DNA of 64,000 nucleotides from Icerya purchasi (GCA_039619475.1 CM077116.1:24377191-24441190), one strand, 5' to 3'. Shown: positions 1 to 12,884, counted from the first letter of the stretch. Notes: generated by a model from the letters alone, not told the origin. Program-made: numbers and translations.

Positions 1-17
1 AACATAATGCTTCATTT

Positions 18-94
18 TGTCGTTGCGATAGCCTAATTGCTAGAGCATTCGACTTCTGTTACAGAAGTGTCGAGTTTGATCCTAGACGTCGACA
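18..94 (+). repeat. tRNA-like element (SINE head or tRNA pseudogene)
   Basis: A 77-nt stretch folds partly like a tRNA. The ends TGTCG and CGACA can pair as an acceptor stem. A box A-like GATAGCCTAATTGCTAG is followed by a box B-like AGTTTGATCCT. A 5-bp ACTTC/GAAGT stem encloses a 7-nt loop. The loop lacks the invariant T at position 33 and the D arm is too long, so a working tRNA is unlikely. It shares GATAGCCTA at the same position and the same total length with the element at 45532-45608, which suggests a tRNA-derived SINE family. Confidence 0.45.
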
Positions 95-2449
95 GAGATT
101 ACAAAATAAATAAACTAACCGCTAATAGAATCATACGAAGGCAATAGTATTTTTTTTTTTTTTTTTTTTTTTCTTGTTTGGGTTTTTCCCTGGGCTTGTC
201 AGCAACGGACGATAGTAAACACATGTATGCCATCGTATGCGCGCTAATTAATGTGCAGTAGGCAGACGCGCACGAAGGACTGCATTTGCGTATCGATAAA
301 TTAAATGATTAATAATCAGTGCAAAGTGTAGAAGTGTAATATTTTTTGTGTCTATACTCATATTGCATATAACAGTTGCCTAGTATACTATGTCTATGTC
401 TGTACAGCTGGAGCGTACGAACAGGTAGTCGCCGATGTTCAGAAGCTGAGTATAGCACTACGATGATGAGTGCTCTATTTGGAAATTCAGTACGCGGATA
501 CAGATTTAAAAGTGGATTATGATGTGACATTAATGAATTGAGCTCTTAGAAATAGTAAAGTAACTTTTCACCGAATCAGGGAAGATTAATAATAGTTTTC
601 TGTGCCTGATTGTTTAATCGACTGAAGTTACACGACGTTACATCAGTTAAAACATTGATCAATTGTTTCTGTGAATGTATTGTGTTTCTCGGTACTGGTT
701 GATGAGTCGAAAGAAAAAATCTGCTTAGCTAAATAGTTGATGGGTGTAATGTTTGCGTCCGATTCTTGCGTGAAATATAACATATTTGAGCTACGCTGTT
801 GTGTCGGCATCGTTGTAATCGTTACCCATTAATACATACGAAGAAGCCGAAATCTAAATCGAAAAGATAGATAAAATGAAAGGAAGTTGTTCAAAAAAAA
901 GAATAATAGAAGTAAGATCGGGCTAGAAGTCGGTATTTTGAGACGGGAAACTTCTGCTCCGAGTTTTCGTACAGCTTAAGACGACGATCTAGCTACTAGC
1001 GTAATAGGAATATGTTTGTATATATAAATATATAAAACGGCCGTTTTGACCTCAAAGGGGACTCTGCCCCTTGACCCCTTTTGCTTACATTTTCTCTTTC
1101 TCTTCTATACTTTGTATAAAATGATCAAAATTTACAACGTCATTCTTACCAGCATCGACACAAAAAAAAAAATAACATAATCTCAAGAATCCTATCCTAA
1201 CATTTAACTTTCGTTACATAAAATACGGATATTTTTTCTGATGGGAGCCGGCTTAAAAATTACATTGTAATTAATATATATATATATATGTATTTAACAA
1301 TGTTTCTGGCCTGATCTTAAGGAAAAGAACCGCGGGGCACTTGACGGGAGAGAATAGTAGTCATGAAGTGTTCTTCACATTTTTTTCAGTTTTTATTTCT
1401 TTTTATGGGTTGGTCGATTTGGACGTTGGCTCAATTATTAGCGAAGGAAAGGAATATCAGATCTCTAAACGATCAAAGGTAGCAGACAGAAAGATACAAA
1501 AATCGGTATAACAAAGGGAGGAGGAAAGGAGAGGGAGTACGCCTTCTGTGAGGAGCAGGGAGATCTATTAGTAAAAGTGACCAGCTGGAAAAGGAACGTT
1601 CAGCGGCAGCGATGTAAGGGCATTAAAAAAAAGTATGATCACCATTAGACATAAAAAAAGAAAATGAATAGCGGAGATGATAACAAAATGAAGAAAATAC
1701 GAGTGAGAAATGAAAAACCGATGAGCCATGCAAACTATGCTCAAAACATAAACGACGGATTGAGCGGTAAACGCTGAAAAGAGAGGAAATTAAGAAACTA
1801 AGAACAAGGCGGGAGATTCGCTTGAATAGACGGATAGAAGGAGCCAGGATTTGAAAATGAAGAGCAGTAATATCTACTTCGTAATTTACAATGAGCTTGC
1901 AGAGGGAAATGTGAAGTGTGATTAAAAAATGTTAAGAAATATTCCAGTAGAAGAAGCTAAATGAGCTAATGTGTCCGGTAAGTCATTGCCTTCGATTCCA
2001 GAGTGCCCGAGTAGCCGTAAGAAATTAATTTGGATAGAGTGATAGAAGAGGAGACCGGAAGGCCTGCATAGTTCGCTTTGCGAGTCTGATATATAATAAG
2101 TAAAAGATCACAGAGGAAGAGATAAATAAAATGGCTTCTAAAATAGTAGAGCTGGCGTAGAAAACTGTACAGAAGACGGGGGAGGGGGGGTTAAAAGATT
2201 CAGAATAGCTTAACGAAGGACACGATAAACCAATTCCCATAGAGTCCTTTAAATCCGCCAGCGAAAGATTTTAAAGCGGTTTGAGAAACTAGAGCTAGGG
2301 CATTTAAGAATTCCGATTCGACACAAAAAATGGTTGGTGGATTCGGTCTATATTCGTATAGTTGTGAAGTAACGTGGAAAGAAATTTTTAATAATAATAC
2401 ATTAACAAGAATATTAACAAAAAACATTTTACAAACTTGTAAACAAAAA
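95..2449. other. Intergenic, no gene seen; poly(T) and purine-rich repeat
   Basis: No coding region is recognisable here. A poly(T) run lies at 150-172 and a short TA microsatellite near 1277. From about 1440 to 2240 the plus strand is strikingly purine-rich, rich in GAA, GGA and AAA. The piece at 1828-1894 aligns with 30104-30171 at roughly three quarters identity by eye. The open frames on the minus strand in this stretch are pyrimidine-rich shadows, not genes. Confidence 0.6.
1828..1894 (+). repeat. Dispersed purine-rich repeat, copy 1
   Basis: The segment shares blocks such as TAGAAGGA, GGATTTGA, AATGAAGA and CGTAATTTA, in the same order and spacing, with 30104-30171 on the same strand. 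Both lie in longer purine-rich stretches that may be decayed retroelement or transposon coding sequence. I cannot name the family. Confidence 0.5.
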
Positions 2450-3925
2450 AAAGCTACACCATACCCTTTAACTTCCGATTAAACAATTGCGAATAAGTTT
2501 AATCTTTAGCACGCCTAGCACTAGTCCTTTCCGCAGCAGAGTATTGCTTGTCAATGTGGATAAATAGCTCTCACACAAACAAAATTGATATTTTAATAAA
2601 CGAATCCTTATAGATAGTTGCTGCAACTTTAAAATCTACTGTACTTCTTTGGCTTTCAGTGCTAGCTAATATTGCTCCTACCAACATACGCCGAGAAGTA
2701 GTGCTGATCAGAGATAAGAAACATTTTGGGACATATAATCAGCTAGCTATTACCGATAAAATCGTAAATACGCCGTCACAACGGCTAAGATGAAGAAAAA
2801 AGTCGCTATGGATCCAAAATCTATCCACCATAAGCGACATTAATTATACGTCTAATATAGTGCTGGGCGATTATGAGATACACTAATAGAATCACTCGAT
2901 TATGAACATATCTCGAGATATTTCGATTACTATTTTTGTTAACTACTAATGATTCAAGTGATTATTCGAATTATCATTCAGTGTTTACTTACGAGAACTA
3001 TTACGTGATTTGATTTTTTTTTTTAAATTTCATTAATAAGGTTAAATTTATTTCAAATCATTATTTATTTTAATTTTAACGGTAGTTTTTGTCAAATATT
3101 AGCATCTTTATCGGTGAAATTAATAGTAACGACAGATTTAAATTGAAAATTATATAATGATTGTGAATTACAATTATGTAAAATAATTCGAATATGAGAA
3201 CCGAGAACATCTCGTGAATACCGATTATTAACATTAGTTATATAGAAATATTAGACTTATATATTAATATAGGTTAAAATTATCTCGATATAATAATTTA
3301 TACTCTTAAAAATTAATGTTTTTGTTTAAAATGAACAGTATAATTTCAGAAAATAATAGATATATAAAAATTAAAAAAAAAAAAAACTTTCAAAGCACCA
3401 CTAATATTCTAACAAAACAGTTGATACATGTGTTGTTCATAATACGAATGATTACTATATGTAATCGTTACCCGTCATTCGTCATTCATCACTCGATTAT
3501 ATAGATCACTCGGAAAATTAGTAACTCGTTGATCACTCGATTATTAAAATCATTCGTAATCGCCCAGCTCTGGTCTAATAAATGGCGCTACGCCTGAAAC
3601 GAAAACAGTAATAACGTCAAAAACGCGCGATTGGTGGAGAATCTTACTCAGCAAATGTCAGGAATAGACTTACTTCGGAAACAGTGGCGAATTCCCAATC
3701 GATTTAGGATGGGCCAAGGCAGGTGCGCATATATCATGCAGAAATGGGGAATGGTAAATTTGACAACGTGTTCATGTGGCGAACCCCGGCAGACACTGGA
3801 GCACTTTATAGAAGTTGCCCCATCTACTCTAGAGGACTGAATATTGAAGACATTCACAATTTAACTTAATAAACTTGGAAACAGATATTTAATTTGTTCG
3901 ACGCATACGATAAGAAGAAGAAGAA
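2450..3925 (+). mobile_element. LINE 3' fragment, interrupted by a hAT-like element
   Basis: This is the C-terminal part of a non-LTR retrotransposon polyprotein. Family-typical pieces can be read in one frame. The first is LVLSAAEYCLSMW near 2520. A stretch with IAPTNIRRE follows. After the inserted element come GIDLLRKQW, MGQGRC, QKWGM and a zinc-knuckle-like CSCGEPRQTLEH at about 3663-3815. The frame is broken by a TAG near 2610, a TGA near 2790 and a TGA near 3595. The hAT element at 2858-3572 splits it, and removing that element with one target duplication lets the frame continue through ...YTSNKWRYA. The 3' end carries AAGAAGAAGAAG, like the microsatellite tails of RTE-type LINEs. The 5' part is missing. 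It is non-functional. Confidence 0.8.
2858..3572. mobile_element. Non-autonomous hAT-like element 1 (715 bp)
   Basis: The left end TAGTGCTGGGCGATTA and the right end, read inverted as CAGAGCTGGGCGATTA, form terminal inverted repeats. Perfect 8-bp target duplications GTCTAATA flank it at 2850-2857 and 3573-3580, the length expected for hAT. Near both ends the motif ATCACTCGATTA recurs, as subterminal transposase-binding repeats do in hAT elements. The interior is very AT-rich with no transposase, so it must have been moved by an enzyme supplied in trans. It sits inside a LINE reading frame. Confidence 0.88.
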
Positions 3926-4890
3926 TGAAAGAAGTTAATAAAAAAAAGAGAAATTTAAATGTGAAAAATACATTAGTTTGAAGTATTGGTTTTCGTAATA
4001 ACCGCTAATAATAAATTCCTCTAATCTTAATAAATTTTAAGATACATATAGTATTAAAATTATCGATGACCAAATTGTTTTGATTTCAGTTGCTATTATT
4101 CTTATTTAAATATTCCTTATTTCATTTTTTTATTTTATCGATGTTTTTAATATCCCAGTTTTCGAATTGGCCTTTTTTAGAATTTCTATTTGTGTTTTGA
4201 TGATCTCAACTTGTTAGAAATAATATATTTCCTGTACTATATCGTGTTTTTTTTTTTTTTTTGTACACGGAAAAAGTTTATAAGTAACAGGTTGTAGATA
4301 GTAAATTGAGAATGTATATATTTGTTCAAATTTTTCCTGATGATTAATTATTTCTTAAATATAACATAAATACATATAGGTAAGATATTTATTCGTACAA
4401 CTAAATCAGCGGACACAGTTCTACAGGTAGCAGCTAGTTTTTAATAATTATTTATTCATTGCTGTAGTTTGGTTATTTAGTAGTTCGGTAGTTCCAGCGA
4501 TTCGGCCTTTGCGAAGTCATCGCGGTAGTGAAATGGAAGGTTGGAAATATTGAGGCTTGTTAATTGTTGCGTAGTAGATATGCGATGTAGCCAAGCGAGA
4601 ATTTCTGAGTGGGCTTTTGAGTAAGTAATTGGAGGCAACGAAACAACAAACTATCGGATCCCTACGTAATCCAGCGAAAATCAGTTTGATTAGTATCACG
4701 AAGAATAGATTAAAGTAGCAGAAAGAAAATTATCAGATTTTTCAGCAAATCGTGGAAAGTATTTCGTAATATGGAAGCAATAAATGAGATGGCAAGTTTG
4801 GAAAAATTCCGGCTTGATTATTGATAGTCGCATTGGAATAAAGAGTCTTGTAACTTGTTGATCTGCCGTATTCAACCGGTGCGAACAAAG

Positions 4891-4941
<51 letters not shown>

Positions 4942-6560
4942 GTAGTAGTGATTAGTTTTAATTTGCACATTGCGCAATGTTCATGTTAGTGCGAGAGATA
5001 AGAGGAAAAGACCGTAAGGTATTTATTAAGAGGAATCAATTATCAATTGTACATCTTTTTCTTATTACCCGTTTCTGGGTATTACTTGTGTCTGGTACAA
5101 ATTTGTTTAACTCTTCGACGGTACACACGCGTTAATTAACTTTTTTACCGGTTTTGTTTTTAATTCCGCCTTTTAATGCCCCCCCTCCAGTTTTCGCGTA
5201 AAATTAATAACGATGCGGCGACTTGTGTGACGATAGTAAGAGAGATAATAGATTGTTAGCGAAATAATGGCGACATAACAGGTAATGTAATTATTTTTTC
5301 GCTTTTGCCTATGAGCGTGTACAATTACTTATTCGTTTGCGATGTGCATGTGTTTCTTGCTTAAGTCGGCGCAGTATATATCACCATCAAATCGTGATAT
5401 TAAACAGTGCATCTTATTGTTATGGTGTTTTTAAGAACGTTGTGTCCTGATATATATATACATACACATACATACACATACGTATATATATATATTATAT
5501 ACAAAAAAAAAAAATATATATGACACGGTGTCGTAGTGGTAATGAAATAAAATTTATGGACGATAGTCAAAATATAGGGTGCTTAAGCGAACGTGAAAAG
5601 ATGTGTAAATTAATTGCGGCCTGTAGCGGAAAATATTTGCATAGGAAGAGTTCGTGAAGAACAATGAAAATAAAAACCTTCTCTATTTGTTTCCTGTATG
5701 TTAATGCCGTTTTGGACGCAAAAATTAATTGGAGAGCTTGAAGTGGGTAATATGTTATTACTAGCGTCTAGAATTATAAGCAAAATAAAATTTAAAATAC
5801 GGCGCAAAATTTATGTAAAAATGATTCTGAAAGTATAAACATTTCATTAATTATTCAAATATTACTCAGACACATGAGCGGACGTTCGTACGCAATGCAT
5901 ACACACATTGTACACTTATAAGTAGGTACATCAAATAAGCTATTTTTACCGTCATTTATTCACGCTCTGATTGGATTAAAAATTTGAAAATTATTTCAGT
6001 GTTAATGAAATATCAAGAAATAATTGAAAATCGAGAAATTGAGAATATTAAACATTGGAACATTTTTTTTTTCGGCAGAGAAATCTCTCTTTTTACGTGT
6101 AGAGTAGTGGAGATAAAACAGGCGAGGCTTAAATTGTTCGTATGATATTGCAAATGTTAAAAAAATCGCGGAATTATTTACTTGTCATCTGTTCGTTGAT
6201 TTCGTCAGCGTGTAGTGAGTTTGAACCGCAGACCACGGCAATTGTATAGAATTTATTGCATTTACAGGAAATAAAAAATATGTATATCGAGTGAATTAAA
6301 AAATAACTCAATGAAAATTACAGAAAATAATCATGGTGTTTTGGGGGGTTGGGGTACGCTAATGAAGAGCAAAAACCCAATCAAGTAAGGAATCTAAATA
6401 ATAGCTCAAAAGAAGCATATCAGATTTTAATCTGGTGCGAGATAGAATGAATGAAAGAAGCTAGAATAGGAACAACTGACAAGGAAAGAAATGAGAGACC
6501 ATAAGAGTCATTGTATGGAGTAGGAAGACCAAGATCCAAAAGCTGAGAATAGAAGAGAGA
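3926..6560. other. Intergenic, no gene seen; microsatellites
   Basis: No recognisable coding or RNA gene. An (ATT)n microsatellite of about 51 bp lies at 4891-4941. A TA and CATA-rich stretch lies at about 5450-5521 and poly(T) runs lie near 4246 and 6065. The poly-asparagine open frame on the minus strand over 4696-4977 is simply the microsatellite read as codons. Confidence 0.6.
4891..4941. repeat. (ATT)n microsatellite
   Basis: Seventeen or so uninterrupted ATT triplets. Confidence 0.97.
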
Positions 6561-6660
6561 ACGCTTCGAAGAAAGTAAGGAACATTCGAAGAAAGTAAGG
6601 AACATTCGAAGAAAGTAAGGAACATTCGAAGAAAGTAAGGAACATTCGAAGAAAATATGA
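6561..6660. repeat. 20-bp tandem repeat, five copies
   Basis: Five consecutive copies of a 20-bp unit close to AACATTCGAAGAAAGTAAGG. The three inner copies are identical; the first (CGCTTCGAAG...) and last (...GAAAATATGA) diverge at their outer ends. Each unit contains the palindrome TTCGAA. The surrounding 200 bp is purine-rich, so the array probably grew inside an older repeat. Confidence 0.93.
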
Positions 6661-6928
6661 TTGGACATCACACACACAAAAAAGGAATTTTCAGGGTGAA
6701 GAGGACACTGCGAGGAAGAGATGAGGAGAAAACGAAAAAGTGATGACGGGAGAGAAAACTATGACCGAAACGAATGCGACATATGGTAGTGATAGGGGGA
6801 CAATAAAAGTCTACGTATTTAGTTTACATTTACAATAATATGTTAACTGTGAACAACATTGGAAAGAAGTGTTCAAAGTGTCAATGACTTAATTGTTCAA
6901 AATAATCCAAAAAAAAAAAAAAAATGTA

Positions 6929-8636
6929 CAGTGAGCAAAATTGAAATCTGGACACCGTGTAAAGAAATAAATATGTGTTCAGAAAGGGAGTAAAAAGAGC
7001 TGTTACCGATTCGGTGTTTTTATCAGATTGTAACATGAAGCCTGGGGAACGGAAATGATAAAAAAATAAATTGAAAAAATTAAAAGAAATCTAATGCCGA
7101 GCAAAGTTATAAAAAAACTGCATTTATGTAGGCAAAATTGAAATCCGGGCACAACAGAAATCTTGCTAGTGCATGCATATATAAGACGGTATAAGGTCGG
7201 GTTTCTCAAAAAAGTGATTAATAATATACACTCCGTAATTGCTTATTCATTTTGCAGTCATACACGCGAATTGCTGCATACTGTGCCCATTCTATGTGCG
7301 AATTAAAGCGGTGAATAGTGAAAAATGTCGCGTTTGGGAAAGAACACCACGTGTGAAATGCGTGAATTAGTAATTTTGAGTAATGTGGGTGGTAAGTCAA
7401 TCAGGCAGATCTCAAAATTAGTGAACATACCCAGAAGTACGGTTTCCGATATTATTTTACGATATAAACGGGAAGATCGAATTGAAAGTACAAAGTATAA
7501 AGGAGCAGCAGAGAAGTTAATGGCCTATGACCGGCGTTCTATCCGCCGAAAAGTATAGGAAAACCCCCTCGTAAGTGCCCCCAAACTAATTATACAGTTG
7601 CGGGAACGTGGTACAGAAGTGAAGCTCAAACCGTACGTAATGCAATTTATAATTTAGGATATCATTTTCGTACTGCACGCTGTAGACCTTATATCAACGA
7701 AGTCAATCAAAACAAGCGCTTTCGGTTTGCTGAGAAATACCTTTTATACGATGAAACGTCCTGGCATGATGTACTATTCGCAGACAAGTCCAAATTTAAC
7801 GTGTTCTGCAACGATGGCAAAGTAAAAGTGTGGAGGAAGCCCAAAACAGAATTGGAACGGAAAAATCTGAAAACTACAGTAAAGCACGGCTGTGGAAGTG
7901 TAATGGTATGGGGCTGTTGCGGGGCGAATGGCGTGAGCAATTTGGTATTTGTGGAGGGGAACATAGATGCGAATATGTATACTGACATTTTGAGGAACAA
8001 CTTACATGATAGCGCTGAGAAATTTGGCATTCGTCAAACATTGAAGATGTACCAAGACAATGACCCAAAACACAAAGCGTGGAAAACACGCATGTGGTTA
8101 TTGTACAATTGTCCCAAGGTACTGGAAACCCCTCAACAATCCCCGGATTGTAATATTATTGAGAATTTGTGGGATTATGTCGACGATAAACTCCGCGAAC
8201 GGCCAATTTCAAGTAAAAAACACTTGCAGGAACGTATCATAGAGGAATGGAATAACATCCCAGCCTCTAAAAGTCCAGCGTTTGGTTGCATCGATGCCAC
8301 GAAGGATGAAAACCGTTTATGAGGCTAAGGGTCTACACACCAAATATTAAAACTAGTCATTTTTTGTGTTTTTTAAAGTTTTTTTTACCTTTTTAGTGAG
8401 ATTTTTCAGTTCTGTCCGGATTTCAATTTTGCTTTCAGAAGTATAATTTTTTTCATAATTTCGTTATTATCGCGGTTTTGTAACTTTTTTTTTCGTTTTT
8501 TTTTTCACGTATGTGTTTATGACAATGTATTTTTTATTTTAGTAACAAACCATACACTAATACATTCCTTCTTAACCTCCTTATGTACGTATATTCATAT
8601 CTTTCGACGGTGTCCGGATTTCAATTTTTCTCACTG
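6929..8636 (+). mobile_element. Tc1-like transposon with IR/DR ends (1708 bp)
   Basis: The element begins CAGTGAGCAAAATTGAAATC and ends with the inverted ...ATTTTTCTCACTG. A TA dinucleotide flanks each side at 6927-6928 and 8637-8638, the Tc1/mariner target duplication. A second, internal copy of the core GCAAAATTGAAATCCGG lies at 7132-7152 and, inverted, at 8411-8432. Both lie about 197 bp inside the outer repeats, the IR/DR layout of elements such as Sleeping Beauty. A transposase gene with only a few lesions lies between. The intact ends and light damage suggest a fairly recent insertion. Confidence 0.93.
7325..8322 (+). pseudogene. Tc1-like transposase, DD34E, lightly broken
   Basis: The product would cut and paste its own element. 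The N-terminal 77 codons (7325-7558) hold a paired-like helix-turn-helix, with GGKSIRQISKLVNIPRSTV. The catalytic domain follows: the first aspartate is in ADKSKF near 7785, the second in QDNDPKH near 8058 and the glutamate in IIENLWD near 8160. There are 34 residues between the second D and the E, the Tc1 spacing. Two lesions are visible. One is a TAG at 7556-7558. The other is a single-base loss near 7622 that shifts the frame. From there the frame is open to the TGA at 8320-8322. The total would be about 330-340 codons, normal for the family. It is inactive as it stands. Confidence 0.92.
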
Positions 8637-8638
8637 TA

Positions 8639-11600
8639 TAAATGAATAGTCAAAGCAATTATGTATGAAAAGACAAGTAGGGAGGTAAATTTCAATTTGC
8701 AGCCAATTATAAATTTTATTTTTAAAGCTTACCCGGATTTTTATTTAATACGATGTTTAACTTCGTTTTTAATGCTTCTGAAGCTTGTTGACTTAGATTA
8801 TTTAAAACTTTTTGTACTTCAAATATTTTGTACAGTAATTAGGTGTAATTTTCAAGATATCATCTCATATTATCTTTAGTTATTGAAAAAGTATAGCAGA
8901 AATGTATGCTAATCACATTTTAATTTATTATCAAATAATTCTTTAAATATAATTTTTAACTTTCGTGGTTTATCACAATACACAGTCGTGTTAATATTTT
9001 CGGTAAAATCCACGTTAGAAATATTACGTGTTAACGTTTTCAACAGCGCTGTCTATTTTTAGAACAACTTGATAGTTTTAAAATAGAAAGAAAAAGCTTG
9101 CTGAATTTAAAGATAACCGATAGATTTAAAAAAAAGAGTGTGTGAAGTTTGTAACTATTTGCTCTGTTTGATCGTAAACGTGTTTTACCTTTCGGCAGCA
9201 GGCAAACAGATAATCATCTCCGTAACAAATAAATATTCAACTGCAAAATGTCTCTATTTACCGGTTTTTAGTACAGTACAGTTTTGCTCTTTCATATTTT
9301 TAATAATATTTTTCAACAAGGCTAATGAACAGAAATCAACATCGGTCAGTGGACTTTACTGGCAAACCTAATGAAAATAATAGTTATAATGTTAATAAAA
9401 AAAGTATCACTCTTTCAGAAAGTATCGGTTGTAACGTTAAAAATGTAATTGTAGAAATTCCGAAATATGTAAAAATATATAATCGGAAACGAAGAATGAA
9501 GAAATCGATTTATCATAACAAAAAAGTTGATTCTGCATATAAATCCGGTCTCAAAATTTATTACGATATATATATTAATGCGGGTGTACGAGTTTTATTT
9601 TCATTTTTTGGAAAGTCAGACGTTAAAAAAGCGTTAGGTAAGCGTTGACAATTTTTAAACGAAAGATAATTATTTTATAGGGAAAAACACAAAATGACTG
9701 CAGTTTATTTTCCCATCGTAATGGTTTATTACATTTAGATATGTGAAATTGAAGGAAGGTGACGGGTTCTAGTGTAATACAATTAACCGTGGTTATGTAT
9801 ACAATGGTGGATTAAAATGTCGGATAACTCTTACGCGATTGTGATAGTTTAAATTTTCGTTGAGTTAAATATAAATTAAGAGGTATATTATTTAAGATGT
9901 TCATTTATTATATTTTTTAAAATAATAGTTTGGTGTCCTACAAGACAAAATTTCTCGTTGATGAAAAATTCGACTTAAACGTTTTAACATTACCCATGTT
10001 TGTATCCGTAATATATTTTCCGGTAGCTGAGCAGTAAATTTTCCTTTAATATTACAGAAAACCCTTTATTTAGGTTTTATTTTTTTTTATTTCGAAGATT
10101 TTTTAAGACAAAAATCGATATTCTTTTTTTCTTTCTTATACATGTAAGGTTTACTTAGGCAGTGTCAGCCGAATCTTGACGATCGTGGATTCAAATGATG
10201 AAATAAAATATTTTTCCAATAGAGATGGCTATTAGAAACTAATAGTTGATATAAGGTGGTCTGCTTTTGATTTTATCGTTTCTCTTGTTTCGGACAGTCG
10301 TTGAAAAGAAAAAAAAAACAATAAATAAAACATCTGGTTTGTTATGGCATCCGAAAACAAACTACGGCATCGCATGAACAGTACGTGGAGTCGGTCAGCG
10401 TTCATATTGCTGCTCTTCATTAGGAAAAACAAGTTCAGTCAAGCATGAAGTTTCATGCGCTGAGGATTCCGTATGTTAAGTTAAAGATAACCATAATTTT
10501 CATTTACATAATACTAAATTCAAAACAACAATAATTCCAAAACAAATATTTTCAGTCCAGTTCTTTTTCGCGCATCACGCAGTGTCATCATATTTTACTG
10601 CAAAAAAAATAAATTCTAATAAATAAACGCTATTTAGTCTTAGATTTTTTTAAGGATTAATTATATCACGTAGACTAAAACATTTTAGTACCAATAAATA
10701 TTTAAAAATTTGTAACTGTACTTGTTTGTTTTTCAAACTTCTATATAGTTATATTTGAATACTATTACTTAAACCACCTTCCTCGTTTGTCACTATTTAT
10801 TAGATTATTATACTGAGAAATTAATTTCTCAACCGGTGATCAAATAAAATAGTATGCAGAGGTCACCGCGAGCAGGTGAGGATAGGTGTTGGTACTGAGA
10901 GGCTAAATAGAACTATACAATCCTATATTTTACGTTTCAAGTACCTTTTGACCTCCACCCCCTTCCCCCCAGATAAACGTCATATTATATTACTTCCTAT
11001 TCCCAAGAAATTAATTGTGGAGACAGTACTAATGACTAGTAAATTCAACAAATTTAATAAATTCACAATACAAGAGGTTAATAGCCGTAAAGATAATATT
11101 AATTTGTATTTTAGAAAATAATTACGATTAACAATTATACCTACATTTTCAAATTGCAAAACAGAATTAATGGGACCTAATAAAAAAAAAATAATTGGTC
11201 TAGATTTAATAATACTAATATTAAGGTTTTATGATTTTTTAAAATGTATACTTTTATTAATCCTTACACCTATCTTTCTTGAATGGCCGACCGTTACAGA
11301 CAGGTAATAAATACATAAACGAAAACATGCAAAAACGATTAATTAGAAATAATATAAATTCTACGTATCACTCTGCTGCGGCTGCTACAATGTTGGTGTT
11401 CCCTGCTGGCAAGTTGGTGTACGTTGCTAAATCCGTCCTGTATTATCGTTGAACGGGAAGGGGAGACACGGTAATCGAAATTATAGTTTACGATTTTGTA
11501 AATGTCACTAATTAGAAAACCGAATTTCGAAGCGATTTGGTTACCGACACCTTGTTGCATCAAACTTCTTTCGGTTGCGAGACGAACTGGTTATTTTACA

Positions 11601-11720
11601 CAAAAAAGGTCGGTATAGTTCCGCGATATGACAAAGACTGTCGTTCTACTCAGATGATTTTTTAATGATTCAGTTTTTTCTTTCGACTATCTCAATACGT
11701 TAGACCATTATCAAACATTT
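8639..11720. other. Intergenic, mostly featureless AT-rich DNA
   Basis: No gene I can name. One lysine-rich open frame of 107 codons (9325-9648) is listed separately. A GC-richer patch near 11370-11480 has no recognised motif. The other open frames here are short and look like chance. Confidence 0.5.
9325..9636 (+). CDS. Possible lysine-rich coding exon, unrecognised
   Basis: From the ATG at 9325 the frame is open for 107 codons. It crosses a good splice donor (TTAG then GTAAGCG, exon end 9636). A possible acceptor, ...TTTTTCAACAAG, ends at 9320. The predicted peptide is rich in Lys, Tyr, Asn and Ser, with a basic KIYNRKRRMKK stretch in its middle, no membrane segment and no family I recognise. 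In DNA this AT-rich one or two open frames of this length are expected by chance in 64 kb, so it may not be real. No matching neighbouring exon was found. Confidence 0.15.
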
Positions 11721-12884
11721 TTTTTATTTATTTACTAGCTGTTACCCTGTTTAAATCTGTACTTGAAAAAAAAATGAATCGATAAACGTGTTTGCAATGG
11801 GCATAGTGCGTTAAATTGTTTAAAAAATCGGAACACTATTCGAATCTGTTTTTCATCAACCGGGCGTACGGCCTAACCAATGATGCAGTGAGTCCGTTCC
11901 TTTCGTATATTGGCTGATATAAATGTATCGGTAAGTGCACGTTCCCGACAAAAGCTTTGTTTATGTTATTAAAGGCGTCATAGTTAACACGATTGAACTG
12001 TTAACAAATATATTGTTGAAAGAACGAAAGAGAGCATGTCGAAAAAGAAGACTCAGACACGATTATCTTTATATATTAAACTGTAGGACACGTGTATTTG
12101 TAATGTGCTTAACCGATTTCGATGAAATTTTCGTAGAGGGCCCATGTACGGTCTTGATTAAAATTGAACCAGCTAGACCTATCCCAACCCGAATAATTTA
12201 AATTATTACTTCTGGAGGGAGTGTGATGGAGAAAAATGTCCTTCTCACTGAGCCATGCAGTGGCGTCACAGGCGATAACATGATAATAATAATAATGATC
12301 GTTCTCTGTTAATATTCTACCAACCATTCACCCCTTGCCCATCACAAAATAACATATTCAACCCCTTGTACCCCGTAGACAGACCGTCAGCGCCTCGAAT
12401 GCCGAATTTCTTTGTTTTGACCTTTGACCCACCTATTCCAGCCATTCGAACACGTTTCAACGTTTTCCAACTATCTTCAACACAACGATTATGGTGTCAT
12501 AAAGATTTTTCGTGTGACGAATATATTTCCCAAATTATTTTTTTTTGGTAAAAATTGTTTGGTTTTCTCAATTTTTCCTTATACTCAAATATATTTTAAA
12601 CTATGTCAGAATTTTTAAAAATGCTCCATTTTATAATTCCATAAATATATAATCGTACTCCCGGCTTTTAAAAATTTTATTTAAAATACAATGAGCACGT
12701 AAACTGTTTAAAAAACTTATAGAAATATTTATAATTATTTCCTTTACGTACTTTTACTTCATTAAAGATTTAAAAAAAAAATTTTTAGATATATTCACGA
12801 AAGTTTAAATAAACTATAGCAGACATGTTAGAATGAGCATATTTTCACTCACGTTTGAAAATTTTAGGTATCATAATTACAATG

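Noticed and set aside
4696..4977. Open frame with a poly-asparagine tract
   Set aside because: It is the (ATT)n microsatellite translated on the minus strand; the flanks show no family similarity.
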